Shown here: in pieces, positions 49,190-59,310 of the stretch
Layout of the letters: each line of letters begins with the position of its first letter
Position numbering within the stretch: the stretch's first letter is position 1
Assembly: GCA_016630905.1 (NCBI GenBank)
Contig: WBMQ01000009.1
Coordinates: 930,001 to 994,000 of the forward strand
DNA: 64,000 bases
Source: Capillidium heterosporum
Lineage: Eukaryota; Entomophthoromycota; Entomophthoromycetes; Entomophthorales; Capillidiaceae
Direction: 5' to 3'
Position numbers and translations under genes: made by a program
The notes under the pieces: model-generated
Told to the model about the DNA's origin: nothing
Databases searched by the model: none
The model's input: the letters and a program-made list of their open reading frames with translations, nothing else

Positions 49190-50028
49190 TTAGCGTCTTG
49201 GTGAATACGATCTATCCCGATTACGGTTTCTCCCCGAGTCACGTCTTGAATCTCGGTCCTTGTACGTGTGTCTTTCGATGTCATCGTCAAAGTTGTCGGG
49301 GTCATCCAGGTCGTGCCTACGGCTTCTACGGTCATCCCTATCGCGTCGACGTGATCTAAACTCCTTGCGGTCATCAGTCACGGTTGTCTCTACGTCTTCC
49401 CAGCCTAGAGTTAATCTCATTCTTGGCGTCAGGTTTGGGTTCGAGAACGTAAGAGACCGATCGTTTGTCGTACTTCAAGAAAGCAAAATCAACGGTCAAG
49501 ATTTGCCCTAGTAAGATGGTGTTGTTGGCTTCAGTAACGGCCTGCTTAGCTTGTTCGAACTGCTCGTACTCCAACAATGCATAACCCTATTATTACAAAT
49601 AGAAAAGTTAATAGAAACTTAAAATATAAAAACTTGCCTTGACGTAACCGTCGTTTCTATCCAAATTTAAGTGGATACTTTTGACTACACCGAACTCACT
49701 GAAATAATCTAACACATCCTCCTCACTAGCTTCACGGTGGATGTTGGTAGCCACTAAAGTCCATCCTTCGATAGCTAAACATGCAAAGTTAGTCAACTGA
49801 AAAAGGCAAAATCAAAGTACATTTCTCAGCTTTATCACCAGTTGATTCAATCCTATCAACTAGAAGTTTACCTGTCGACTCTAATATAAAAGTAAGTTAA
49901 GAAATAATTGGCTATATGATACCAGTTTCAGTTTGACTTTTGAACCCACGTCCCTTACGTACAACCTCCACTTCCATGTTCTGGCTCTCACCATTTTGAA
50001 TTGACTCTCCTTCGATTTCCATATCCAT
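49190..50028 (-). CDS. RNA-binding protein Y14/RBM8A homologue, with one +1 frame break
   Basis: Exon-junction-complex core protein that pairs with Mago. Exons 49923..50028, 49821..49880, 49638..49774 and 49190..49586. One RRM: SIEGWTLVATNIHREASEED, then [24 protein letters not shown], then a second strand pair ending in LTVDFAFLK. The IHLNLDR-x-x-GY-x-KGY signature is diagnostic for Y14. The third intron (49587-49637) starts with GC, not GT (AAG|GCAAGT), so it is a GC-AG intron. The first frame ends GRRRDNRD-TGA at 49376-49374 (read downward), but the next frame continues the same Arg/Asp/Ser-rich tail (DDRKEFRSRRRDRDDRRSRR) and ends SYSPRR, like the RS tail of RBM8A. Skipping base 49376 restores it; corrected length 232 residues. 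Confidence 0.9.
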
Positions 50029-50845
50029 GCTTAAAATTTTAGGCTTGAAGGCAAGTTGAGCTGAGTCAACTAAAAATTTATGAAGATTGCTTTTGAATAC
50101 ATAGTAGATTACTCAATAGAACTTTGAGTTTAGTTTGGTTTGAGCAATTTAATTCGTGCATTTAGTATGGTAGTGCATTTGATATTTCAGAACAAAACTC
50201 AAATTTTGTTAGGCTTTGAAAATGTATCAAATTTAGCAGCTTATTGTAGTATTCGACTACACCAGTTCAATGTCAAGCTTATCTAGATATGTGAAGATTT
50301 TATTGAGTAGCTTGCCCCAAAGTATATTTCATATAATACCTATAGTGCATGTTAGAATACTATGTATAAGAAAGTGATCTTCAAGTGTACCTAATAGCCT
50401 ACATGGTATAGTTTGACAATAGTACTCCCAGATCAAATACTAAATCTAGTCTTAAACTTTAGTAGTGTATCGATATCTAAAAGATTAAAGGAGTGCTACT
50501 ACTATATACATTGCTAAGAGCATACATTTCTGGAAAATTAGTGCTCATGGAGCTTTGCTATTGAAGTTCTGATGTAAAAGGTACTTCGATATACATTTTG
50601 GTTAGGAGATAGGATATCGAGTCTTAAAAACATGCTAACTATTATATGTGATTAAGATACCACTGTTATCACGAATGAATTTGCAACAAAAAATGGTCTT
50701 TTTCAATCACATATATTATCAAATCTCGCCTATAGTTTAGGAACTAAAGTATCTAGCTTAAGAAAGCTAAGCTTTGACAAATGTATAAAAAACTATTCAA
50801 AACTATATATCACGACAAACTTTAATCATCGTACATGCACCAAAC
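50029..50845. other. Intergenic, no gene recognised
   Basis: AT-rich; promoter of the Y14 gene and 3' flank of TRS31. Confidence 0.55.
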
Positions 50846-51662
50846 TTAACTCTTCGTCATAGTAAGCTCTCTATCTATGACCGACTGATCCAACTTGATC
50901 AACAAAGTGGTGCGTAAAGGGTACTCAGGTAAAGCTACTGAATGTGCCGTTACTTTGCAAGGCTAACCAACAAACAAAGTTAGCCCAAACTAAAAAAGTA
51001 AAACTTACAAATTGACTCGCTACCAAAATACCTTCAACGATTCCAGCAACTAAAGCGTTTCCACTAAGATGTTGTAGCTCTTTAGGTATGGAAAGGAACT
51101 TTATAAGTATTGGCTCATCATCAGTTAACATGTACTGGTCCAAAGACTCGGTACTACGTTCGAAAGCCGATACTGGCTTGTTGAACAAGTACTGCCATAC
51201 TGTTGTTGAAATAAAGGCCAACTGATCCTGTACTAGTATTTCTCTCTTGTAGTTGGTGAGTTGTTTAGGATGGCGTACCGCTAAGAGCTCAAGGATACGT
51301 ATTCCGATGCGTTGGCCTATCAGAGCTAAGCTGAAAAAAATTAACACAAATATTGTTAATAAAAATACCGTTTTTCTAAATCCTGTATGTCTGCAACTCT
51401 ATTTTGGGTGTAGGTAATGAGTTCAGAAAATAAAAATGCGAATGCATTTAATGACACCTTTAAAATTTAAATTAATGAAAATTGTTAGTACATGTACCTC
51501 TTGTCCTCTTATTCGATTGATAGGTTTTTCAAGTATTTGTCCTCTTTTCTGTTGGGACGATTTGTTTTGAACTGGGGATGATAAGTTGGAACGAGCTTGA
51601 GTTGGTGATAGTAAGTAGTTTCCTAGTGAGCTTGGAGTGCCGGAGTTGCGACGAGTTGACAT
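50846..51662 (-). CDS. TRS31: TRAPP complex subunit Trs31 (TRAPPC5)
   Basis: A small subunit shared by TRAPP tethering/GEF complexes that activate Ypt1/Rab1 in ER-Golgi traffic. Exons 51498..51662, 51369..51457, 51009..51330 and 50846..50962; introns 40, 38 and 46 nt; 230 residues. After a Ser/Gln-rich N-terminal extension of about 45 residues come the family blocks: [71 protein letters not shown] and PCKVTAHSV near the end. All phases agree. It is divergent to the DEAD-box gene with only 127 bp between the two start codons. Confidence 0.95.
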
Positions 51663-51789
51663 TTTGGAGTGAGCTTGTTGAAATTTTCCAAATTGATTGA
51701 GCTAGTTATCAATAAGCTATGTCGTCATAAGTTTGAGAGTAAAATATTTTGGAAGCTTTGTTGAGTTGTCTTTCTTCAGATTACAAGAA
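51663..51789. promoter_or_regulatory. Bidirectional promoter, TRS31 and DEAD-box gene
   Basis: 127 bp separate the two divergent start codons, so core promoter elements must be shared or overlap. No consensus TATA box stands out. Confidence 0.6.
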
Positions 51790-53246
51790 ATGAGGGTATT
51801 CAACTTTGTAAGAAGTGTTGGTTTAATTCAAAAGTCAAGTAGATCGATTTTCTTTAGCTGTGGTATTAAAAGGTTATATAGCAAGAGTTTCAAGGTAAAG
51901 TTTTTTGATTTGTAACAAATTTCTCATAGTGGACATAGGACTTAGGAATAAGGGCACCTCTTTCGGAAAATCTAGCTTTGCTCGGTATAACTCAACCAAC
52001 TGAATTACAAACAGCTATAATCGAAAGAATAAACTCTGAGAAGGAGCTATTGATAAAGGATGTAACAGGTTCTGGTAAATCATTCATAACCTTACTAGCT
52101 GTATTGAATAAAGTCAATTTCTCAAAGATCAAAGCCAAAAGCGACGTTGAAGTGTTAATTCTGATACCAACGAGAGAGTTGGTGAAACAGTTACTTAATT
52201 GGAGTCAAAAGATTTTAGGAAGCCAGTTCGACCCCAACCTTATCCAAGGTTTATTTAAGGACCAACTGACCGAAGAAAGTCAGCTAGAATTGCTGAAGAC
52301 TAGTATTCCCAAGGTATTGATAGCTACACCCAACATGGTCTTAGAATCTATAGAGAAGAATTATCTATCTTTGGACAAAGTGAATATGGTAGTTCTGGAC
52401 GAGGCAGACCAAATGCTTAAGCTACCAAACCGATTTGCTCCCTCTGCAAAGGTAAAAAATAGAAAGCGGCATCCAACCCCTTGTCAATTGATTTTAGATC
52501 AGCTCGCTAAGAACTCGACGCCTCCCAAGTTAATTGTGGTATCAGCCAGTTTAAATTTGAAGCTCCGCGACTACTTCCGAAGGAACAGTCTTATGTTGCA
52601 ACCTCAGTTCATCGACAACGTCCAAACCGATGCCAACAAGATGCCAGCCAATTTAAGTCACTACTGCTGCCTGATCAATCAAGAGCGAATTTCCAATTTA
52701 GATCTGACAAAAAATGAAGAACCCTTCGATCTATCGGCTCCACCAACGCAGCCAGACAAGAAAGACATCGATCTAGATCTGCTACTGGACGCAGTTAATG
52801 TGATTATGAAACTAGATCAAGTCAACAAGGCTATCGTATTTTTAAACTACAAAATAGCGTCGACAAAGGTTGCCAACTACTTGGAACTGATGGGCTATGC
52901 AACTACGAACCTGGAGCAGTACTACAATTCGGACAAATTGCAGCAGGATCAAAGTAGCAATGGTAGACCTTTAATTGTAGTTGCCAATTCCAATGAAGCT
53001 AGAGGGTTAGATATATCGGATTTAGAAGCTGTATTCATGCTCGGCCTAGCAAACTCGGTAGCTGATTACGTCCATATGGCTGGCAGGTGCAGTCGATTAA
53101 ATTCCAAGTTCGAAGGGAAAGTCATTACCCTAGTGGAGGAGAAGGATGGCAATGAATTTAAAAAAGCTAAGCAGCTGTTCGGTTATTTAAACGTAGAAGT
53201 GCAAAAGTACAGTCATATTGAAGAGTATGTCGTAAGTGAAAACTGA
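51790..53246 (+). CDS. Mitochondrial DEAD-box RNA helicase (Mrh4-like)
   Basis: ATP-dependent RNA helicase. Exons 51790..51894 and 51939..53246 with a 44-nt intron in phase 0; 470 residues. The first 35 residues are rich in Arg, Lys and Ser without acidic residues (RVFNFVRSVGLIQKSSRSIF), a good mitochondrial presequence. Helicase motifs in order: Q-motif region DLGIRAPLSENL and GITQPTELQ, motif I DVTGSGKS, Ia LIPTRELV, Ib ATPNMVLES, motif II VLDEADQM, motif III VSASL (SAS instead of SAT), motif V RGLDI, motif VI HMAGRCSR (in place of HRxGRxxR, missing the first arginine). The weakened motif VI and size fit the mitochondrial Mrh4 branch, which assists large-ribosomal-subunit assembly; the exact orthology is inferred. 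Confidence 0.9.
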
Positions 53247-53392
53247 GTATTTATAGAATAGAAATAAACTTTGTATCTTTAAGTTTTAAGATTGTTCTTT
53301 TAATTTGCTAATTTACTAAACTATCATCTCAAAATATATTGATAAAACACATTTGAAAACAAGTTATCAAGCTAAACCAATTTGAAAAACTT

Positions 53393-53769
53393 TTATCTAG
53401 CGGAAGCCAACTGTTGTGCTTCCCTCCTAGCCGCATCCTGTAGGAGGTTGCAATCTACATCAGACTTGTTGAGTTGGACGTAGCGTACTACTGACCCACG
53501 GATAAAACTGGTCTTCAATGCAATCTTGAAAAAAGTTAGCTTAATTCTACTTTAAATTTACCATATGTGGGTACTTGTGTTCCTCCAAAGCCTTAACTTG
53601 GTCCAGCTTTAGGTTGAGGAACTGGTCCACTGAAACTAGGATACCCGATATCGATAAGTCATTTTTAAGCTCAACGACAACAGGTTTACCGATCAAGGTT
53701 TTGAAAAACGAGTAGAATAGCTAGATGGAAGATTAGTACATTAGGTTGAGCTTGTTGTATAGTTACCAT
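53393..53769 (-). CDS. LSM2: U6 snRNA-associated Sm-like protein LSM2
   Basis: Subunit of the Lsm1-7 (mRNA decay) and Lsm2-8 (U6 snRNP) rings. Three exons: 53767..53769 (only the ATG), 53562..53720 and 53393..53524; introns 46 and 37 nt. The product has 97 residues, the normal LSM2 size: MLFYSFFKTLIGKPVVVELK, then NDLSISGILVSVDQFLNLKL (Sm1), then FIRGSVVRYVQLNKSDVDCN (Sm2) and LLQDAARREA. The first coding exon ends directly after the start codon; without this intron the protein would have no ATG. The intron has a TACTAAT branch site. Confidence 0.97.
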
Positions 53770-53922
53770 TTGGTTGAAGTTTGTTGGCAAGGAATGTAAT
53801 TTCAAATTTGGAATGATGAGCTCCAAGTAGTTTGTGCCAGCTTTCTTATTGGCTAGTTTGAGAAAGTAAAGTAAGGTTGGTGAACTTGTTCGACTCTACA
53901 ACTCTCAGATCAGGATATTAAG
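53770..53922. promoter_or_regulatory. Bidirectional promoter, LSM2 and PKR1
   Basis: 153 bp lie between the two divergent start codons. No consensus elements are obvious. Confidence 0.6.
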
Positions 53923-54345
53923 ATGGTAGAAGTGAAAAAAGAAGGTAATGCAGCTTATCAATTTATATCTAATTCACCACTATTTTTATTTTAAAATAGA
54001 TACTTTTGTAAATGGGTTAATCAATTCGATGTTTGAAAGTGGTGTAAACCCTCAGTTGATTCTTGCTTTAAACATTACCTTTGCATTGTTGATAATGGTG
54101 CTACTCTTTTTAGTATATGCTACTAGCTTCAACATGCACACCATACTTTTATTAATTATTTGCCTATGCTTGTTTGGAACGATACAATGGTAATACATTT
54201 GTTGGTAATTAATATTCTAATGTTTTTATTTAGGTTTTTACTTGAATTGAAGCAAACAAAACAACTAGAGAAGAATGAATCTGAGAATGAAGTGAAGAGC
54301 GAGGAAAAAGTAAAAACTACGAGACGCACTAAAAAGATTCAATAA
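53923..54345 (+). CDS. PKR1: V-ATPase assembly factor Pkr1
   Basis: Small ER membrane protein that helps assemble the Vo sector of the V-ATPase. Exons 53923..53944, 54000..54189 and 54234..54345; introns 55 and 44 nt; phases agree; 107 residues. The short N-terminus (MVEVKKE) is followed by LINSMFESGVNPQLILALNI, two closely spaced hydrophobic helices and a Lys/Glu-rich cytosolic tail, the standard Pkr1 layout. Confidence 0.92.
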
Positions 54346-54451
54346 ATAAATATACTATGCTTTCTAATATTTTTAATGGACCTTAATACCTTTTAAAATA
54401 TTGATTTGAAATAGCAATGTTTCTAAAGTCTATTTATTAAATACACGATAC

Positions 54452-55568
54452 TTAATGTCCTTTTCCCGAAACCTTAATCCCTTCTTCTGCATTATCCGAC
54501 TTTTGGCTCAACAAACCCTGACCGAACATTTTCCGTTGGAATTTAGAAGGAGCTTTCAAGTTGGTAGGTACAGTAATGCCAACCGATTCTAAGTTGGATA
54601 ATCGGTTGGGCACGAGCCCACAAGCTTTGAGAATCTGAGTGCGAAGCTGTGGGATGCCGAACCTTCGTTGCGTTGGTGCTACAAAAGTCAAGTACTTCTC
54701 CTTCAAGCACAACCCGTTCTGGATAAGGTGGCTGGCTAATGGTGAGGTTTTAGGGTCTAAAAAGTTGGGAGCCCACAGCTCAGGTCCTAGCTTGTCGGAC
54801 TTGGTAATTATGATCTGGTAAGGCACCTTCATATGTTCCAACTTTTCGACCATCATCTTGTCGTAAAGTTTAAAACCGCGCTGCGATTCAATTAATAGAT
54901 AGACGATCTTCAGTCTTTTGTTAGGGGCGTTGTAGCTACTTAAATAGTTTTCGACAGTTTGACCCCATTCTATTCTACTCTTGTAACCGTAGCCTGGCAT
55001 ATCTACAACGACTAACCTACCTCCGACTTGGAATAGATTTAAGGTCTTGGTGTGTCCCTTTAAAATATATTTAGAATAAATGGAGTTAACTCAATTACCG
55101 GCTTCTTGGAAGTTTTAGCTAGTCCTTTGGAATTTAACAATGCATTGATAAGTGTACTCTTCCCAGCATTGGATACCCCTAGAAAAGCTACTTCGGGTAG
55201 GTTCAGCCTGTTAGGCCAGCTATCCTTTTCAAAGTCACTTACTGAGCCCAAGAACTGGGCGGGCTTATCTAAAATTTGATTGGCATGTTGGATCAAATCG
55301 GGATGGGGGATGGGTGCTAGAGTAAGCATGTTTTGGGAGGTATCCTTTATGCTGGTTAAATAGCGAAGTTGTGTAAAGTTATGGGGTTGACAGACTATAA
55401 ACAAATATAATGTCAGTAAGAAAATATATACATTGGAATATTACGGACTGTCTCTTTGAAACCATAGTTGTTGATTATAGTCGAAATGCTGACTCTACCA
55501 TTAAATCTGCTGGCTTTAAGTTTACAATATTGACCTAAGGTATTGATATTTAATCTTCTGCAGCTCAT
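54452..55568 (-). CDS. EngB/YihA-type GTPase, mitochondrial (GTPBP8/Mrx8-like)
   Basis: TRAFAC-class GTPase expected to act in mitochondrial large-ribosomal-subunit assembly. Exons 55445..55568, 55099..55394 and 54452..55057; introns 50 and 41 nt; phases agree; 341 residues. The first 40 residues are basic and Ser/Asn-rich, consistent with a presequence. G motifs: G1 LGVSNAGKSTLIN, G2 threonine in GHTKTLN just after the second splice, G3 VVDMPGYGYKSR, G4 IITKSDKL and G5 near FVAPTQRRFG. These match the EngB subfamily, including the long DMPGYGY. A tail of about 60 residues follows the G domain. Confidence 0.94.
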
Positions 55569-56421
55569 TTTCATTACAAAAGCTTGTTGTCTTTATGCAG
55601 TTGACTTTCGATAACTGCAAACTTTAAGAAACTCAAAACCTTTTATATAAGGTTTGGCCTTGAATTTTGTGGTACAGTTTTGAAGCCTTGTAGTACCAGT
55701 TTCAAAGTCTAGTTATGACTATTTTAGGGAATATATTCGAACCTTTTTAAAAATAGCAATGGCATTAAATACCATCCACAATTGCAAATCTTGGCTTTCA
55801 ATATAAGTATGGCTACTATTCAGGCAGGTAATATCCCATCAAATACACATTATTTCATATAGATAGATAAAGGTAGATGTTTAATACAGTCTAATTAGAA
55901 AGTATATTTCCTTTACCATTTGATTTCAGAGATATTAAATACTACTAGTTCCAGAGCAATGATGGCTGTGATGACGCCTTTCTATCTTTTAATATACAAT
56001 CAATCAGTTACTACCCATACACACATGTATAAATATTTTAGCACACCTCATGCTACTGACTTTTTACTTGGTAAACTATTGAAGATTGGTAGTATAAACT
56101 TATAAAGCATTCAAGGAATTAAATAGACTAGCCTTCAACATGCTAAGTTTAAAATACAAAAAGGTAGCGGTGATAGTAGTATAAAGGGTAAAACATCTGT
56201 ACCTTTAATCGGTAGATCTGAAGCCACCAATTTTATTATAAAAAAACAACATGTTTCTGGCTATAAGTAGATTTAGCTTATGGTTTATCAGGTATTCAGA
56301 TAGAATGAATTTGAAAATTCATTGTAGGATAAATTAAGACACTAAGCATATAAAATCATATCTCAGAAACCACCTCTTCATCAATGAGCATTAAGTATAT
56401 GGTCTTTGGGAAGGATGGTCA
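55569..56421. other. Intergenic, no gene recognised
   Basis: AT-rich; promoter of the GTPase gene and 3' flank of the 13-exon gene. The 61-codon ORF at 55920-56105 looks random. Confidence 0.55.
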
Positions 56422-58988
56422 TTAAAAGAAAATCTGATGCTTATCCAATATGAGACGTACCCTAATTTGACTACCAAATCCATCTAAAAAAGCGGTACTT
56501 TGCTTAAGGGCATCCCAAGCCTTCGTATCCTGCTCCAGTTGGATTTGTTGTCGCTTCTGGTATGATTCTAATTCCACTTCGTCATCGCTATCGTACTCTA
56601 AACAGCCATTCTTATGAACTAAGGTCGAGGCATCGAAGTTGTGAGCATAGGGTTCGATTCCAGGGATGCGTATACGAGTGATGGGGTTAATGGAAGCCCC
56701 ATTGAGTTTAGGTGGGTAGTGGTAGCTAACTGGCATCAGTTGCGACTCCCGAATTTGATGGAGACGCTTACCGATTGCCTCTAACAGTTGCTTGAACAAA
56801 GCGCTTGAGTTAACTTGGGAATCCAAGTCGCAGGCAACTAGGAGGCTAGCTAGAAGATATCCTAAATTGTAGGCAACTTCGTACTTCAAGTAGACGGTGT
56901 CCAGTTGTTTTTCGATGCTGGTCCATAGGTGGATAGCTATTGATATTACGCCGATTGGATCACGTGCAGGTGGTAGGATGGTCAGCGCCAGGATTAGTTG
57001 GACTTGTGGATGGCACTGGTCACCTAAATTCGTCTGATGTAACCACTATAGTTCAAGTAAGCTACATGGTTGTTGCAATTTAAATTACGTTTAATGCTAG
57101 AGTTAGGAGTTCTTGAATCGACTTGAGTCTTAGCCAGGTTTTTAGTTTGAATAAAGATAGAGATCCTCCAACCATAAGCCATTTTTCGGTCAATTGATCT
57201 AAGTTAAAGTATAAACATTGAATCGAATGCTAAACAAATACCAGAGCGTGGATGCTGTATGTAGTTGCTGTTCGAATGCATTCCTTTTAGGCTGTTGATC
57301 GAATTAAACAATTTATAGTTCTGTAACTGACTGGTTATTTGGTTGTTGAATTTGGCTAGGCTAATCTGATCGAATCTATAGTGAAAATTTAACTTTAGAA
57401 GCTATTTCAAGCTAGATACTTACCGATCTGTCAATTTATAAGAATGTATAGCTTGCCACAGGATCAGGTATTTAATCTGGGTCGGTAGTTCAGTGAACTG
57501 ATTTGCTAAGTTGAATTTGAAATTAACACTTTCAATAGAAGCGTGAAGCAAGTGGTAGAGGGTAGTAGTCCATTTTGTGACGGTGAGAAACCTTTAATAA
57601 GACGTTAGTTATGGAATTGTTAAACATTTACTTACTTATGATAGTCAATATTGGCTGCTGAGCTGGTACGGAGCTGCTCCATAATTGCGTCAACTGCACT
57701 TCGCGTTTCAGGAGTAAGTAGATTGAATTGGTGGAATGGATTGAGCCATAGTTTCATAACTTCACTTTTCAGTCTTTCCAGTGGGTACTAAAGTAGGTTA
57801 AGCATGTGACTAGCAACAGATGTTACATCATAGACAACAACAAGGTATTTACTCAGAAGCATGACGTTGACAAAGGTGGATTCAACTTTACTGATACTAC
57901 CGTCTGGTTTACATGTAAGAAAACATAGCATTTGTTAATACTTTTTTACCTGAGTAACTGTTGACGAACTTTAACCCTTCAACAAATATTTGGATCCTCT
58001 CAAAGATTTTATCGATTTTTATGTGGAAAAGTAGATGATCTAGTATCCTTAAATTGTTGCCCAAACTCTTCATAAATAGCTCCAATTTGTCCAGGTGATT
58101 GGCATGCAATACAGCTTCCAATGTCTAATAATTAATAGTAAAAAGCTTAAAGTTTACCTGCATCCACTTGTTGGAAGTTTGCAAAAGGTAGGCTGGCTTT
58201 GAATAAATCGACTTGTTTAAATTTTCAAACCAGTTCTCTGATAAATTCGACTGGTTCAACATTTCGTTCAACTCTTGGTCCTCAAGCTTAGATATCTGGT
58301 CGGATTGGTTTAAATTGAATCTATTAAGCTCGACCAATTTTTTTCGAGCCAAATTTTGACATAACAAAGGTATAAAGCTTCTGAAACCTAACTAAGCTTT
58401 AGTGTACAATAGTAAACTTACTTGCTTGGGTTGTTATTAGCTACTAGAGCTGGGAATTGGTTTAATCTATCAATAGCCAAAACTAACAAGTCGGCCACCT
58501 TTTAAATTAATCAAAGTAAAAACACTATCCTTACTTCAGTTTCAGTGACTTTGTCTTCAACAGGTAGCTTATGTAAATAGCCTTCTATAATCAATGGAAT
58601 CTAGAATTGATATGTAAGGATGCTTTATTTCTAAAAGTTACATTGGACAGTAAATAGGAAAGCCAAATATCAGTATCATTCGATTTAGTTCGACTAGCTC
58701 TTTGCAGATTGCCAAGGGTTGAACTTATTAGCAGGTACACCATCTCACCAAACTTAACTTTCTAAATAGAAATCAGTACTAGTAAATGAAAATTCAAGGT
58801 ACCAACAAATTACATAGTAACTTTAGCTTGACAATCTGATACTCCAAGTCGAAGTAACCTTTGTATATAAACTAATTTATGCTATTAAAATAAAAACTGT
58901 AGTTGAAGTTTACCGCCCACTGTACGTAATAATCGAAGCTACGACTCACTTCATATACTTTGGGTCTGAAATTCAACTTTCGCTTCAT
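56422..58988 (-). CDS. Large helical protein of unknown family, 13 exons
   Basis: Exons, from the start downward: 58914..58988, 58803..58871, 58642..58761, 58535..58600, 58422..58498, 58158..58380, 57950..58124, 57827..57903, 57636..57787, 57424..57591, 57242..57375, 57089..57198 and 56422..57045. The twelve introns are 33-48 nt. Every phase agrees and the frame is open throughout, giving 689 residues, so I trust the model. The protein is almost all helical and Leu/Asn/Gln-rich, like a HEAT-type scaffold; the C-terminal part has LILALTILPPARDPIGVISI and an acidic patch YDSDDEVELESYQ. I do not recognise the family. Possibilities I considered without support are a Mediator tail subunit (Med5-like) and a Tti2-like chaperone factor. 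Confidence 0.8.
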
Positions 58989-59310
58989 TTATTCTCAACC
59001 TGGTTCAATATTGGCTTTTGGTTTTTGACTTGAATCGAGAAAGGAGGTGTCGTTTACAAAACAAAGTTTAATAGCACTCCAACTGTAAGTCTAAATGCTA
59101 TAGAATTCAGCCAATAGATTAGTAAGAAAACGTGGCCTTTTTGCCAAAACTCAAGTTCCCAAAGATCCTTGCTTACGTCTCCATTACAAAGTCAAAAGTA
59201 AATAAACCTTTTGCTACCGAATTGGAGCTTTTAAAAGTAACTTGAACATAGCCATCGAAATTAGTAAATTCCAATTTAAACAATAAAAGCGCTCAGGTGA
59301 ATTAGATACA
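58989..59310. promoter_or_regulatory. Divergent promoter region, 13-exon gene and Hsp70-like gene
   Basis: 322 bp between the two divergent start codons. No clear heat-shock-element array (alternating nGAAn) is visible. Confidence 0.45.

Noticed and set aside
57780-57830. In-frame TAG in the 13-exon gene taken at first as another readthrough
   Set aside because: The TAG is the end of a 39-nt intron (57788-57826) with a GTAACA donor and a CTTAAC branch site, joining in phase 0.
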